A model generated the notes under the pieces. The model saw only the letters and a program-made list of their open reading frames with translations, was not told the DNA's origin and did no database searches. Of a DNA stretch of 64,000 nt, positions 20,853-31,158 are shown piece by piece; positions within the stretch are counted from its first letter, which is position 1, and every line of letters begins with the position of its first letter. Source of the DNA: Mesostigma viride (Eukaryota > Streptophyta > Mesostigmatophyceae > Mesostigmatales > Mesostigmataceae); NCBI GenBank assembly GCA_009746045.1, contig RPFO01000727.1, positions 1 through 64,000 on the forward strand. The letters are read 5' to 3'. The position numbers were made by a program, and so were the translations under genes.

Positions 20853-20930
20853 TCGGACGATTGAAACTAGCGTTTTTTTCTTGCAAAATGCGCCAAAAAT
20901 GACCCCATTCCGCGTGGGACCACCCAAGCG
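20853..20930 (-). repeat. Right TIR of the giant transposon and target duplication
   Basis: The reverse complement of 20853-20924 matches the left TIR, including the GGTGGTCCCACGCGG terminus. It is followed at 20925-20930 by CAAGCG, the second copy of the target duplication. LINE coding sequence continues immediately afterwards (GTGACCTCTTCAAGG). Confidence 0.85.
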
Positions 20931-21605
20931 TGACCTCTTCAAGGTCGTCATTCTGACGATCCTGACCTTCGGCGCCGAGACCTGGACACTGATGCAGGAG
21001 CTGGAGCAACGACTCGACGGCGCCGTCACCAAGATGCTGCGCAAGGCCCTTAACATCCCCTTTGGTTTGCACATTAGTAATGAGGATTTGTACGCTGATT
21101 TGCCCTATGTTTCCCACATTATTAGGCACAGGCGCCTGGGCCTAGCCGGGCACCTGGCCCGCACAGATCAGGTAGATACATCAGATAGACTAGCTGGCAC
21201 CAAGCCCGCCCAGCCTGGGCGATATGTCCTCACCTGGCGTGCCCCAGGCCGCGCGCGGCAGGGCCGCCACCCGTGGACTTTTCGTGATAGACTCGGCATG
21301 GACATGTGCTACACTAGACGTGACGGGCTCACCCCCGGGCAGCCTCCTGGTTTGTCTGTAATATGGAGGCAGATGGTGCGCAAGGATAGATGGCAAGTAG
21401 TGATGAAGGAGACCACCCCCAAGCCTGTGGGGGCTCCGCGTGTGACCAAGTATGGCATTCATAGCGATTCGGGCGGCGGTGCCCACACCCCTGTAACTAG
21501 GACCTAGATAGCTTATACCATCCATTCCATCCCATGTTCCCCTCCCACTGAGGACTTATGCTCACGTGACGCAGTCACGTGTCTAATAATAATTAATTAA
21601 TCCAC
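20931..21605 (+). mobile_element. LINE copy 1, 3' part
   Basis: Resumes the coding sequence cut at 1336 (KRDLFKVVILTILTFGAETW, then NIPFGLHISNEDLYADLPYV and HRRLGLAGHLARTDQ, a typical post-RT LINE region). The frame ends TPVTRT at about 21506. The 3' UTR contains a perfect hairpin CACGTGACGCAGTCACGTG (about 21563-21581) and ends in a TAATAATAATTAATTAAT tail. LINE copy 2 starts directly after. Confidence 0.85.
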
Positions 21606-22518
21606 TCACAAAAACAAAGGTTCCCCTGACGACCCCGCCAACTACAGAGGAGTCTGCATCCAGAGCGCCGCACTCAAGTTGTTCATGCGCATGATCCTCA
21701 ACCGCCTTCGTTCTGCTCTCGACTGTCACCTTGGGGAAAGTCAAATGGGCTTCCGTCCTGGGCGCAACACCGTCATGGCCATCTTCGTCGCGCGTCGCCT
21801 CTTCGAGGAAATCGCTCTCCTGCAACCTGGTGAGTTTCCCGCCATCCTGATCTTCGTCGACTTGATCAAGGCTTTTGATTCTGTCCTCTGGGACGCTCTA
21901 TGGGCTGTACTTGCTCGCGCTCGCGCCCCCACTCCCCTGATTACCGTCATCCGCACGCTGTATGAGGGGTCCACCACTTCGGTGCGCACTCAACACGGCA
22001 TTACCCCGCCATGCCCACTGCAGACCGGCGTCTGGCAGGGTTGCGTCCTGTCGCCGTACCTGTTTGTTATTGTAGTGGATTATGTTATGCGCCAGGCACG
22101 TGCTCGCTTTGCTAGCATTGCATGCTGTGCCCCTGGCCTAGCGATCACGAACGAGCTTGGGGAAGGGGGGCCGACTAACAAGCTGAATTTACTAGCTGAC
22201 CTCATTTATGCCGACGACATCACGCTCATTGAGAAACCGGAGTCTGCCCAACTTTGGCTGGACTGCCTCAGTGGCGCTCGAGGCTCGGGCGGTTGGTCTA
22301 GAAATCAGCCCCAAACGGAGGCCCTGGCCCTCGGCATGGCAGGGCCCCCAACCACATGCACTCCGCCTCTTAGACGATGCCGAGGTCAACTACCCTCCTT
22401 CAGGCCGCTTCAAGCTGCTCGGCAGTTGGCTTCCCGACTGCGAGGACGACATGACGACACGGATTGGCATGGCGTGGGCGCACCTCCATGACCACCGCCG
22501 CTGGTGGAGCAACCCCGC
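21606..22518 (+). mobile_element. LINE copy 2, RT part (5'-truncated)
   Basis: Nearly identical to 415-1316. It starts inside the RT domain at AAAACAAAGGTTCCCC, so it is 5'-truncated, and the catalytic YADD is present near 22208. The frame 21679-22491 is open through MGFRPGRNTV, FVDLIKAFDS and QGCVLSPYLF. It is cut at 22518 by the LTR retrotransposon and resumes at 49242. Confidence 0.88.
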
Positions 22519-23060
22519 TGTTACGTCGCGTAACAATTCGTTGTAGTTACGGACGTAAATTAGGTCTCTTGCCTCGGTTGTCCCTAGGTATGTGTAGTTC
22601 CTACTGGGACACTATTGTCCTCGTAACAGTACTGTGGTACATTGGGTGCCTTTGGGCGCCGCGCCGCGTACCTTATTAGTGGTCCTGATCCTTTGGTAGA
22701 ATGTAGTGGACCAGCGTGCATCTGTAGGCGAGGGCCAGGTCGGCCCGAGCGTGTTGGACCGTTGGTGACCATTTATGCACGTTCTACCCCTCGTGTGTGC
22801 ACTCGGCGTGTGTTAAATGAATTAACACATATAGGCTTGGGTCACGGCAGTGTAGTTGTGTTTCCTTCCTCTATTCCTGGAGTAAACGGGTTGGTGTAAA
22901 TGGCTTATGGCGTATTATAGTAATACTTACGTTAATGCACTGAGATCTGGATCGTCTCGTTCGTCTTTCGCTAGGGGTTTAACTAGAGGCGGCCTTACTA
23001 GTTTAGGTAGCATCAGGCCAGGTAGAGGTAGAGGTGGCGGTAGAAGTCTGAGACGTAACA
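22519..23060 (+). repeat. 5' LTR of outer element
   Basis: 542 bp, starting TGTTACGTCGCGTAAC and ending TGAGACGTAACA. A candidate primer binding site starts just downstream at TGGACTCGGAGGA; the inner element has TGGTTCCGGAGGA at the same place. Confidence 0.93.
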
Positions 23061-23588
23061 ATGGACTCGGAGGAATTTTAGGTAGAGAGCGAGACGACGA
23101 TCCCCTGCAACATACGTCATTGAATCAACCCTTCCGCGTCCGGGAAAATGAAGACGACACCTACTTGACAGGTAATGGGCGGGTCGCCTGCAAGCTGGGG
23201 GGGTAGTGCTGCCCGATTCGGGACACGCCCTGCCTAGAAGATAGACCTGCTCGAAGCGGAAAATCCTTTTATAGATAGCTCCTTTCCCTCGTTTTGTTTT
23301 CCTGAGAAATGTTGCTTACTGTCGTAGATAGGTGATGGTTTTGGTTCTACGGTAGAGAGACGACTAGCGTCTCGTAGATTACACTTTTTCTGCATCTTGC
23401 CTGCTTTGTATTTAGACGACCCATCGCCGGACGCAGAATTCTTGAAACCGGATACTTACGACCACCTGGCGCTGGAAACCTCGTCCCTGCGTGCGTCGTC
23501 AATCTGGTTCGGTTTCAGACACCCGAGATAAGTCGCCTTCTCCTCGTTCTCCTTATTTGACTACTCAAGACCTACCAGGTGCGTTAAC

Positions 23589-23993
23589 ATGAGCCAGCGA
23601 CGTCCTTTTCCTGCTCCTTCTCATTCGACTAGTAATAATAGTTTAGCGAAATATTACGTAGTTATTACCCCTCAATGGGCATCTATCTTCTTATCGTGGG
23701 CCGATGCTAGGAAGTTCGTTCAGTCGCGTACTTATAATGTCTCCAAATATAAGAAGTTTATGTCCTTTGAAGAAGCTCAGACCTACCTCTTAAATCATAG
23801 TGAATCAGATTTGAGTCTCCATTATCGTCCTTCTCCTCATGCTCGTCCTGCTGTAGATAGTCTTGTTTTCGTCACACCACCTCCATCTCCTCCTTCGTCT
23901 CCCCCTAAACGGGCTGCATCCTCATCTAGCTTAGATACGCCTCTCACCTTAGAGTTCGGTTCCCTATCCATTACTGTTGCTAAAAAGGATTGA
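23589..23993 (+). CDS. Viroplasmin / RNase H1 N-terminal-like ORF of outer LTR element
   Basis: A 134-aa ORF between the 5' LTR and gag. Residues 15-65 (KYYVVITPQWASIFLSWADA, then KYKKFMSFEEAQTYL) fit the caulimovirus viroplasmin / RNase H1 N-terminal hybrid-binding fold: an aromatic YY start, a central W and a KYKKF...EEA motif. The tail is Pro/Ser-rich and ends SLSITVAKKD. The inner element carries the same ORF at 38360-38752, so it belongs to the family. As a separate first ORF it may bind RNA:DNA hybrids or act as an RNA chaperone; that role is inferred. Confidence 0.75.
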   Translation: MSQRRPFPAPSHSTSNNSLAKYYVVITPQWASIFLSWADARKFVQSRTYNVSKYKKFMSFEEAQTYLLNHSESDLSLHYRPSPHARPAVDSLVFVTPPPSPPSSPPKRAASSSSLDTPLTLEFGSLSITVAKKD

Positions 23994-24026
23994 TTTAAAT
24001 TGTTTTTCTTTTTTTTTGGACATTAA

Positions 24027-25913
24027 GGGGACGTGGCGCGCCGAATATTTTCCGCGCCAAAAAATTCGCGGTACCGTCCGTACGGTGTATAATGTGTGCC
24101 CGGACCGCTCAACACTCGCGGAGGTGGCCATGGCGGCATGCCTTTATGCAATATTAATCGATATGGCACGTAAACAGCTAGAAAAAATGCTTGAATTTCG
24201 CAGAAGATTAGTTGATGACCTCATTTCATGGCGGAAAGTTTACGGTTTGCAATATCGCTAATTTCTCGAACGGCTACGGGCGCGGGGGTCCAGGATATAA
24301 TTTCTCTTGCGGATCATGAAATTTAATGCAGGTTTACGGCAGCTATTGTGAGGCAACGTAGGCTCTAAAGACCGATTATGAAGCTTACTTAATGGCGTTG
24401 TCGAGTTTGTGCCGAAGCTTCCCGGTTTCTTTTACATTTCCGGCATTCAAGGTAAGAACCTACGCAGGCCTGCGCATGTCGCCTTCGACGTATTCACGGA
24501 AGGCGCACCTTCCTTGTTCGCCTGATCAATGGATGATGTCTTTTATTGTTCGAGCTTGCGTGCCAGTTTATGCATGAAACATTTCCACGCAGGCAGGTGC
24601 ATTGACGTCGGCCTTTCGCCTTTTTTTCGGGCAGTTTCCCTGCAGGAAGCGCTCCATTTCTTTCGGTTGCATCGTCAGATTCCTAGCAATTTCGTACAAT
24701 TTCGTGTAGTTTGTGGCTGGCATGCTAAATGCGCCGAGGTCAAGTTGTTGGTAATGTGTTGACATTTGTTTTCCATAATCCTTTGGACATGAGCTTGCTC
24801 AGACGCTTTGTTATGTGCCGGATCTGACACGCCTGTTTTAGTAACGACATCCGGCATGTGCCTAGAGGCTAACAAGCTGGCATCAGCTTCTTAGCAAATT
24901 GCCATATTGGAAAGGAAGGTGAGAGTGGTTCTTTTGCTGGCCATACTGCATGAGTGGCATTGCATTAGATAGGTGTTTCCATTGCTTTCCTTGAGCTATA
25001 ACCATTAAGACTTCCCTGCTATGTGTGCAGCAAGGCAAGCTGGATAGGATGTGAATGATTGGCAGACAACATGTATGATTTGCTGCCAAGTTTGCAGGCT
25101 GCAGTTGCCTCTATTGCTTGGGCAGTCTTTCTAAGGTTTTTACACGTATACTTGCTGAGTTCTTGGCATAAATTTACATGGTAACCTTGGGCTGAGCATA
25201 GTGTATGCTCTCTTGGTGCGTGTATGCCTAGCGATGGTGTTGCTATGCGCACGCTGGCAAGGCTGGCCATGCTGAGGGCAGGGGAGGGCAGATGAGGTGC
25301 CCAGCCTTTTCTTATGTTGTGTGATCGAGTTGGGCATGTTTTTTGGCTTCTTGGATGGAAAACATGATGTCTAGGTGGCCTTATACACAGAAAAAACTCA
25401 TTTAGCGTATGTTCAGGTTTTAGCACGCAAAACCTTATAACTTGAGCTAGACTTGTCGGAATGACCTGGGACTTGGACCACTGCTGTCCCCCTGTTAGCC
25501 GGATTTTCGCTTGATTTTGTGGCCTTATTTGAAGTGTTTATGATACATTTATTCCCAATGTCCGGTAAAAAAAGACCTGTTTTGCGGGAAAATTAATAAC
25601 TGTTCAAGGTTTTGCCATTTCCATGATGTAAATAGCTCAGCAAGCTACACACTCAGGGAACTACAAATGGTTGATTTTTGGTTGCCAACAAATGTGTGCA
25701 TTGGCTGGGGCATACCCAGCCCTAATTAGCGTCTTTTTCTATTTATAGCGCAATATTGGCGTATACTTGGGGGTAGTACCCCCAACAAGTGCATGGACAA
25801 CTCACAAGAGATGTTATTTAGTGCCCGCAATCATATTTCAGCATTGTGCAAATGAATTTCAAGTGTTATTACCATAGTTCAATTTTTAAGGGTTTTGGGG
25901 TGCCACCTCCCCT
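24027..25913. mobile_element. Non-autonomous TIR element A, TTAA target duplication
   Basis: Inserted in the LTR element's leader between the viroplasmin ORF and gag. The flanks are TTAA (24023-24026 and 25914-25917). Termini are GGGGACGTGGC at the left and GCCACCTCCCC at the right, so the TIR is about 11 bp with one mismatch. The inner LTR copy shows the empty site (CATTAAAATC, read on its coding strand). No transposase or other ORF of note was found. A TTAA target is typical of piggyBac or Kolobok superfamilies, but assignment needs a transposase. Confidence 0.75.
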
Positions 25914-26000
25914 TAAAAGCTTTTCTTTTCTTTCCTTGCCTTAAATTAGGCCTTGTCCTTTTCCCTTGTTGCTTTCAGTTAGATTCCTATTCCTTTACTG

Positions 26001-28676
26001 TTTACCCGTCCCTTCTAACCACCCCAAAAGTGAACTCATGTAATAACATTGTAAGTCCACATGATATGTCCAGATTTGAGTTTGGGGCATCAAAACAACA
26101 TGTTTGGGCATGCATCCCCCCACCTGTAGGGTTCATGACCCCTGGCTATACACCGGATGCCAGCATAATACGCTAAACCATAGGGTCTATGGTATTTAGT
26201 GCCTAGGTGCATGGCAAGACCAAATTCAATCAGCCATGATATTTTCTTTAAGTTCCCACTGTTTACAAAAAACCTGGCTAGTTGGGTCCCAAAAATGGTA
26301 CTTCAAACTAGTAGATGATAAATTTTGACCTAAAAAGGGTCTTTTTTAGCACGTAAAAAAATAAATCAAATCAATAACACATGTTATATGGCCAGTGGGG
26401 ATAAAATCAAATATTACATGGTGGGAAATGTATACTGACCAATTTTCAGCTCAATCTGACCAGTAGAACACATATATGATCATGGTTATAGCCCTTTTCA
26501 GGACTTGGAAAAAACTGGAAAAACTGTCAATCAAGCACACTGTTGGCCCTCGTGTCATCACATGCTGCACAAAACCAGGGATCACCAGGCACGGTGGACA
26601 GCGTGAAACCCAAGCACAACATGTGGCCCCCATGGTCGCCCGGATCCTGGTTGGACCACAAGAGAAAGGGGTTCACCTTCTTGTGCTCTGCACCGCCACA
26701 CACCGTGCAGAGCACACTGTCACTGCCACTGTCACTGGCTTCCCCCCCCCTTCCTGCCCCGCCACGGGCTGCCCGTAGATGGCATAGCCACTGCCATGCT
26801 CACACTCCCCCCCGGCCTTGTTATCCTTCCACTTGCCCCCCTGGGCCTCAGTTTCTTTCTTCTTGCGCATCCTGCGCCAGTTTGGGTCCCTCTTCTTGGC
26901 CTGCTGGCGTGCCCTCTCCAGCTTGAGGGAGGCCAGCTGCTCCTCCACAGCCGGTGTGACCGTGATTCCCAACCACATACTACCATCCTCTGCACATATG
27001 GTACCTCCTATGTTCAAGGTTTGACGACGTTCTGACAAGAACTGCCCAAGTTACAACCATTCCAAGACGGCCACCCACACTACAAGGAAATTATAGTAAC
27101 CATTCAGCCACACTAGCACCTCCTTCTTCATCAAAGACATCTGCAAACTGACCAAAGCACACATGATTAACTCTTGCACGCTGACGGCAACGCATGCTCA
27201 ACGTGGGGGGTCATTGTGACAAGAACTACTCAAGTTGATGGGTTTCCTATATGACCACCTGACAAGGCGCTAAGGACCACTCAGTAAGTTAGTAACCCCA
27301 CAGTGCCACTTAATATGCCATCCAACATGCACCAAAACCATGCTGAGTATTTTTACAAAGTACAAAGGGGTGGCCACGCACCTCATATGTCTTCATCATC
27401 CCTCCAGCATGGCCAGCCTTGTAAATATGTTCATAGCCTTGACGATGGTAGCCCTAACATGCCTAAGCAGCATTTCCTATGTTTCTCCCAGGTTAGAGTG
27501 TAAGGTTGATGCCAACCAAGCTAATCAGCTCAACAACACCTCCTAAACTGTCCTCCCCGGCATGGATGACAAACTGGGACTATGGAGGGCAAGGAACCAA
27601 GTAGGAACATGGTATATATAGCTTGCATGCAGTCATGCATGTCAACCATGGTTGGCTCAGCACATTGTAGTCTTGTCACATCATCATAACAAAGGAAAGC
27701 TCAAACAACCATTGGTGCCAGCTATCTACATGCAGTCACACAAATGCAATATCTCCAACATCATCATCACTATAACACTTCCATCCCTGCACGATAAAAT
27801 GCAAAGAAACCATTGGCGGCCCTTCAGCGCATGAGCGCTGTGATGCCGCTGCGGCCTGCGAAGAGAGGGTGCGTCACTCTCAAACAACAAGAAGCGTCCA
27901 TACGCACAACATCCTTGCCAGAACACGTTTTATGAAATGCCTTATACCTTCCCGAAGAGCTATAGGCTGCGACTGAAGCGGCCCTGATCACGACATCAAC
28001 GAAAACAATCTAAAGCTGCCAGGTATTCGGCAACACAACGGCAAGCGACGGCAAGCTAGCTGGCGGAAACTGCCCAAAAAGAACGCAAAAAAAAACGAAC
28101 GATGAGCTCATAGAAGAAGGCACTGATAGCATATAACATTCGCGACAAATCTGTAACTCGCCCTCGTAAATCCCTCGCCCAGACGCGCAATAACAGCCGT
28201 TATTCCATGGACAGGTCAGACACGCACTGCGCAGGTCTGAACAATTACTTACCGATAATGGCCGAAAATATGGCAAAAAGCACCAGCTCGGTTTAGAATT
28301 CGATGCAACCGATATTAACGCCTGCTTTACGGTCAGAACAACCCCCAAAACCGCGATTTGACAGCCGCTATCATGAATTCTATTTCATTCCGCGTGACCA
28401 AAAAATTCAGATTACCCCCCATGCCGATGGCATAAAAAAACAACAGCGATATTGTAAACCAGCTGATTTCCGCCACAAACTAACATCATAAACTCATCGT
28501 CTTTTAGATTCGAGTAAAATTTTTGCATTTCGCCTGCCCTAGTGTGGTAGTTTCGCCTGAACGCAGTCGCCATGGCCACTTCCGCAAGGGGTGCGCGCAC
28601 CGTGCACGTGAAATTTATGACCTTCGGTACCGGCGCGAATTTTTTGGCGCCAAAAAATTCGGAAGGGACGGGTCCC
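26001..28676. mobile_element. TIR element B, related to element A in opposite orientation
   Basis: Starts 87 bp after element A ends; that 87-bp island is retrotransposon leader, readable in the inner copy. Its flanks are CTTTACTG (25993-26000 and 28677-28684), 8 bp, or alternatively only TTTA. ACCCGTCCCTTC occurs near both ends in inverted orientation. The right end reverse-complemented resembles element A's left end (shared AAAAAATTCGCG, GGTACCG, GTGGCCATGGCG). The left end resembles A's right end (CACCCCAAAA, GTAATAACA). It contains a PHD-like minus-strand ORF at 26527-27038. The conflicting duplication lengths are unexplained. Confidence 0.65.
26527..27038 (-). pseudogene. PHD-like zinc finger ORF inside element B
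   Basis: Two minus-strand frames overlap near 26673-26715. The upstream frame (from 27038) reads MWLGITVTPAVEEQLASLKL and a Lys/Arg-rich segment. The downstream frame reads LCTVCGGAEH, GHMLCLGFTL and PWFCAACDDTR, ending at 26527. The spacing C-x2-C...H-x2-C...W-F-C-x2-C is that of a PHD finger, but the central Cys pair is missing (WSNQ there). One frameshift would join the parts. It may be a captured host fragment or a transposon accessory protein. Confidence 0.4.
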
Positions 28677-28685
28677 CTTTACTGG

Positions 28686-30216
28686 ATGGATCCAGTGGGT
28701 GGAGATATGTCGCCTATACCTACCAATAATGCTACTACGAATAATAATAATAATAATACTAACAACAATAACAACACTCGTGGTAACCGACGGGACTCAC
28801 TTGAAACGGTGCACCATCTCACTCCTCAAGGTTATCTGCGTACCTCACCTCCTTCTCCTGTTACTGGTGGTCGCCGTCGTCCCTCACTTACCCCTCCTAC
28901 CTATGAACAACGTATGCGTGTCAGATTTAGTGATGACCCCTCCTTTACCTTGAACCAGGCCCCTGCCCCTCCTGCAACCTTGGCTCAATCTACTATTAGG
29001 TCCTCACACCCTGACAATGTTTCTAGACCTCCTTCCCACCCTGTGCCTTCCATGCCTGCTTTTAACACGGGTCGTACCTCTGCCCCTGTCGGCCCTTCTG
29101 GGCGCCCTAGTGCAGTTCCCTTTTACCCACCTGCTTCCTGGTCCTACCCTGATACGGCCTATGAGGCTGCCCAGGTCCCTACCCGTGTGGCTGATTTAGA
29201 AGTTAATAGTGATTTCAGCACCATGCCTCTAGATGACAGAAATTATGATCATTTTGCCTACTCCTCTCTTCGTGAGCAATATACTGTTCCCTTCTCTTAT
29301 GGGCACCAGCCTGAAACGGTGGCCCCTTCTAGACCCCTACCCAAAACCTTTCCTCTTCCTTCCTTCTATCCCGCTTATGTAGCAGTGGAAGATAGTGGCC
29401 CTATGGGAAAAACTGACTCTTCTAATCCCCCTAAGCCCCCTGCTCTTCCCCCCTTTGCTAACCTTCCCAAGCTGGATGTCAAGTCTACCCCTCAACAGTT
29501 TTTCACTTTTATTATGTTGCTTACCCAGAACACAGAGTCGTGGCAGAATCATAATAGATGGCGTCTCTCTGATGCTGTACTAGTCCCTCACTATCTTACT
29601 ACCTGCATTACTCCTGAGCTTGCTAACCTCATCCAGTGTGAGTCTTTGGCCTCTCATGCCTACCCTAACTCTGTAGCAGAATTGTTTAAGCGTTTAGAGA
29701 ACCATTTAGTCCCTCCTGATGCAGATTGGCAGGATAGATTAGCCTTTGGTACCTTGCAGCAGGGTACTAAATCATTTAAGGAGTATATGAAAGAGTTTGA
29801 TGCCCAGATGGTACGTATTAGGGATTTGTCGGGTGCAGAAGTCCGTGCTCGCTTCCTCCAAGGCCTCAGTCAGTAGACCCTTATTACGTGAAGTCAAGCG
29901 CCAGTTCTCTGCCTACCGTTTTACTGATCTGCCCCTCAAGCATGTGCGCCAGCATCTCTTACGAGTAGCAGATTTCTTCACCACTCCTTCTCTCCCTACC
30001 CGTTCCCGTATTAATAATATTATCCTTACCCCTGAGGAGGAGAACTCCTATGTAGAAGAATTAGATATCTGCGTTACTGACCTTTCAGCTCTTGATGTCT
30101 CTCATATCACATGCTATCATTGTAAGGAAGTAGGTCATCTTAAACGGGAGTGCCCCAAGTTCCTTTCGGGTGCTCCCCCTCATCCCGACGCTCGTCCTCC
30201 TCGTACCCCTCAGCGT
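28686..30216 (+). CDS. gag: Gag of outer LTR element (5' part, interrupted)
   Basis: Starts MDPVGGDMSPIPTNN and has an Asn-rich then Pro/Ser-rich N-terminus. A capsid-like helical region follows (KLDVKSTPQQFFTFIMLLTQ, ELFKRLENHLVPPDADW, FKEYMKEFDAQM). A CCHC zinc knuckle, CYHCKEVGHLKREC, is encoded at about 30112-30153. A CAGT duplication near 29870 introduces a stop; removing it restores the frame. The coding sequence is broken at 30216 by the inner element and continues at 39864. The element was once a standard Gag producer; this copy is disabled. Confidence 0.88.
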
Positions 30217-30789
30217 TGTTACGCCGCGGATATCTACCTCCACCTCTACCTCTAATGGGCCTGATACTACCTAAACTGGTCAGGCCTCCTCTACTTAACC
30301 CTCTGGCGAAAGACGAACGTGACGGAGCTGATCTCAATGCATTAACGTAAGTGTTACTATAATACGCCATACAACCATTTATCAAAACCCGTTTACTCCA
30401 GGAATAGAGGAAGGAAACACAACTACACTGCCGTGACCCAAGCCTAAATGTGTCAATTCACTTAACACACGCCGAGTGCACACACAAGGGGTAGAACGCG
30501 CATAAATGGTCACCAACGGTCCAACACGCTCGGGCCGACATGGCCCTCGCCTACAGGTGCACGCTGGTCCACTAAATCTACTGATGCACGCTGGTCCACT
30601 ACATTCTACCACAGGATCAGGACCACTAGTAAAGTACGCGGCGCGGCGCCCAACGGCACCCAATGTACCACGGTACTGTTACGAGGACAATAATGTCCCG
30701 GTAGGAGCCTAAACGTAAACCTAGGGACAACCGAGGCAAAGGACCTAATTTACGTCCGTAACTACAACGAATTGTTACGCGACGTAACA
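30217..30789 (-). repeat. 3' LTR of inner element
   Basis: 573 bp, read on the minus strand TGTTACGTCGCG...GCGGCGTAACA. The adjacent polypurine tract (a G-run followed by GAGG) lies at about 30790-30802 on the minus strand, directly upstream of the LTR. Unlike the outer LTR it carries an internal duplicated CACGCTGGTCCACTA segment. Confidence 0.93.
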
Positions 30790-31158
30790 CCTCCCCCCCC
30801 ACAAAGGTAGGGAGCCCTCTCCCTACGTACAGGGAGGAAAACAAGGGGTAGGAAACCTAATGCACCCAGCACACACTAACACAGTCAGCAGGCCATCCAA
30901 GATACAAGGCACCAATAGTTCACACGGTCTCCACCACCACGCCTGGAGGTGTAGGGTTAGCCAGCACCAAGCCTGGTGGTAGGTTCCCCTAACTGCCTGG
31001 AACGAAGTCCTTGCCGGGGGGAACGGCACTGGGCAGGACACACAGAGTAAACCCATCAGCACCAAGGACCAAGAACGACCAGTCAACTGGCCAGAACATG
31101 AGGGCGACTCTACATACCGGAGGGACAACACCCTCAGGTCGGGCCTAAGGCCCTCTAT

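Larger units (their letters stand above)
1337..20924. mobile_element. 19.6-kb giant DNA transposon with TIRs, DDE transposase and accessory gene
   Basis: Both ends read GGTGGTCCCACGCGG inward and are flanked by the direct repeat CAAGCG (1331-1336 and 20925-20930). The empty site GTCAAGCGTGACC is present in LINE copies at about 49255 and, inverted, at about 51110, so the insertion is seen directly. Inside are a DDE transposase-like gene (3044-6765, minus), a hypothetical gene (1784-2386, minus), two mirrored minisatellites, a long multi-exon gene (12173-20631, plus) and a private family of about 25 palindromes. If the terminus is taken one base further out the duplication is 4 bp (AAGC), so its length is 4-6 bp. 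Polintons also have 6-bp duplications, but I see no protein-primed polymerase, packaging ATPase or capsid gene. Boundaries are firm; the superfamily is open. Confidence 0.88.

Noticed and set aside
1337-20924. Classification as a Polinton/Maverick because of size and 6-bp duplication
   Set aside because: No protein-primed polymerase, retroviral-type integrase, packaging ATPase, protease or capsid gene could be seen, and the termini differ.
24027-28676. A single 4.65-kb transposon with inverted ends spanning both elements
   Set aside because: The 25914-26000 stretch is retrotransposon leader, recognisable in the inner LTR copy, so there are two separate insertions.
28572-28686. In-frame N-terminal extension of gag starting at 28572
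   Set aside because: This segment is the right end of element B; the inner copy shows gag starting at MDPVGG.
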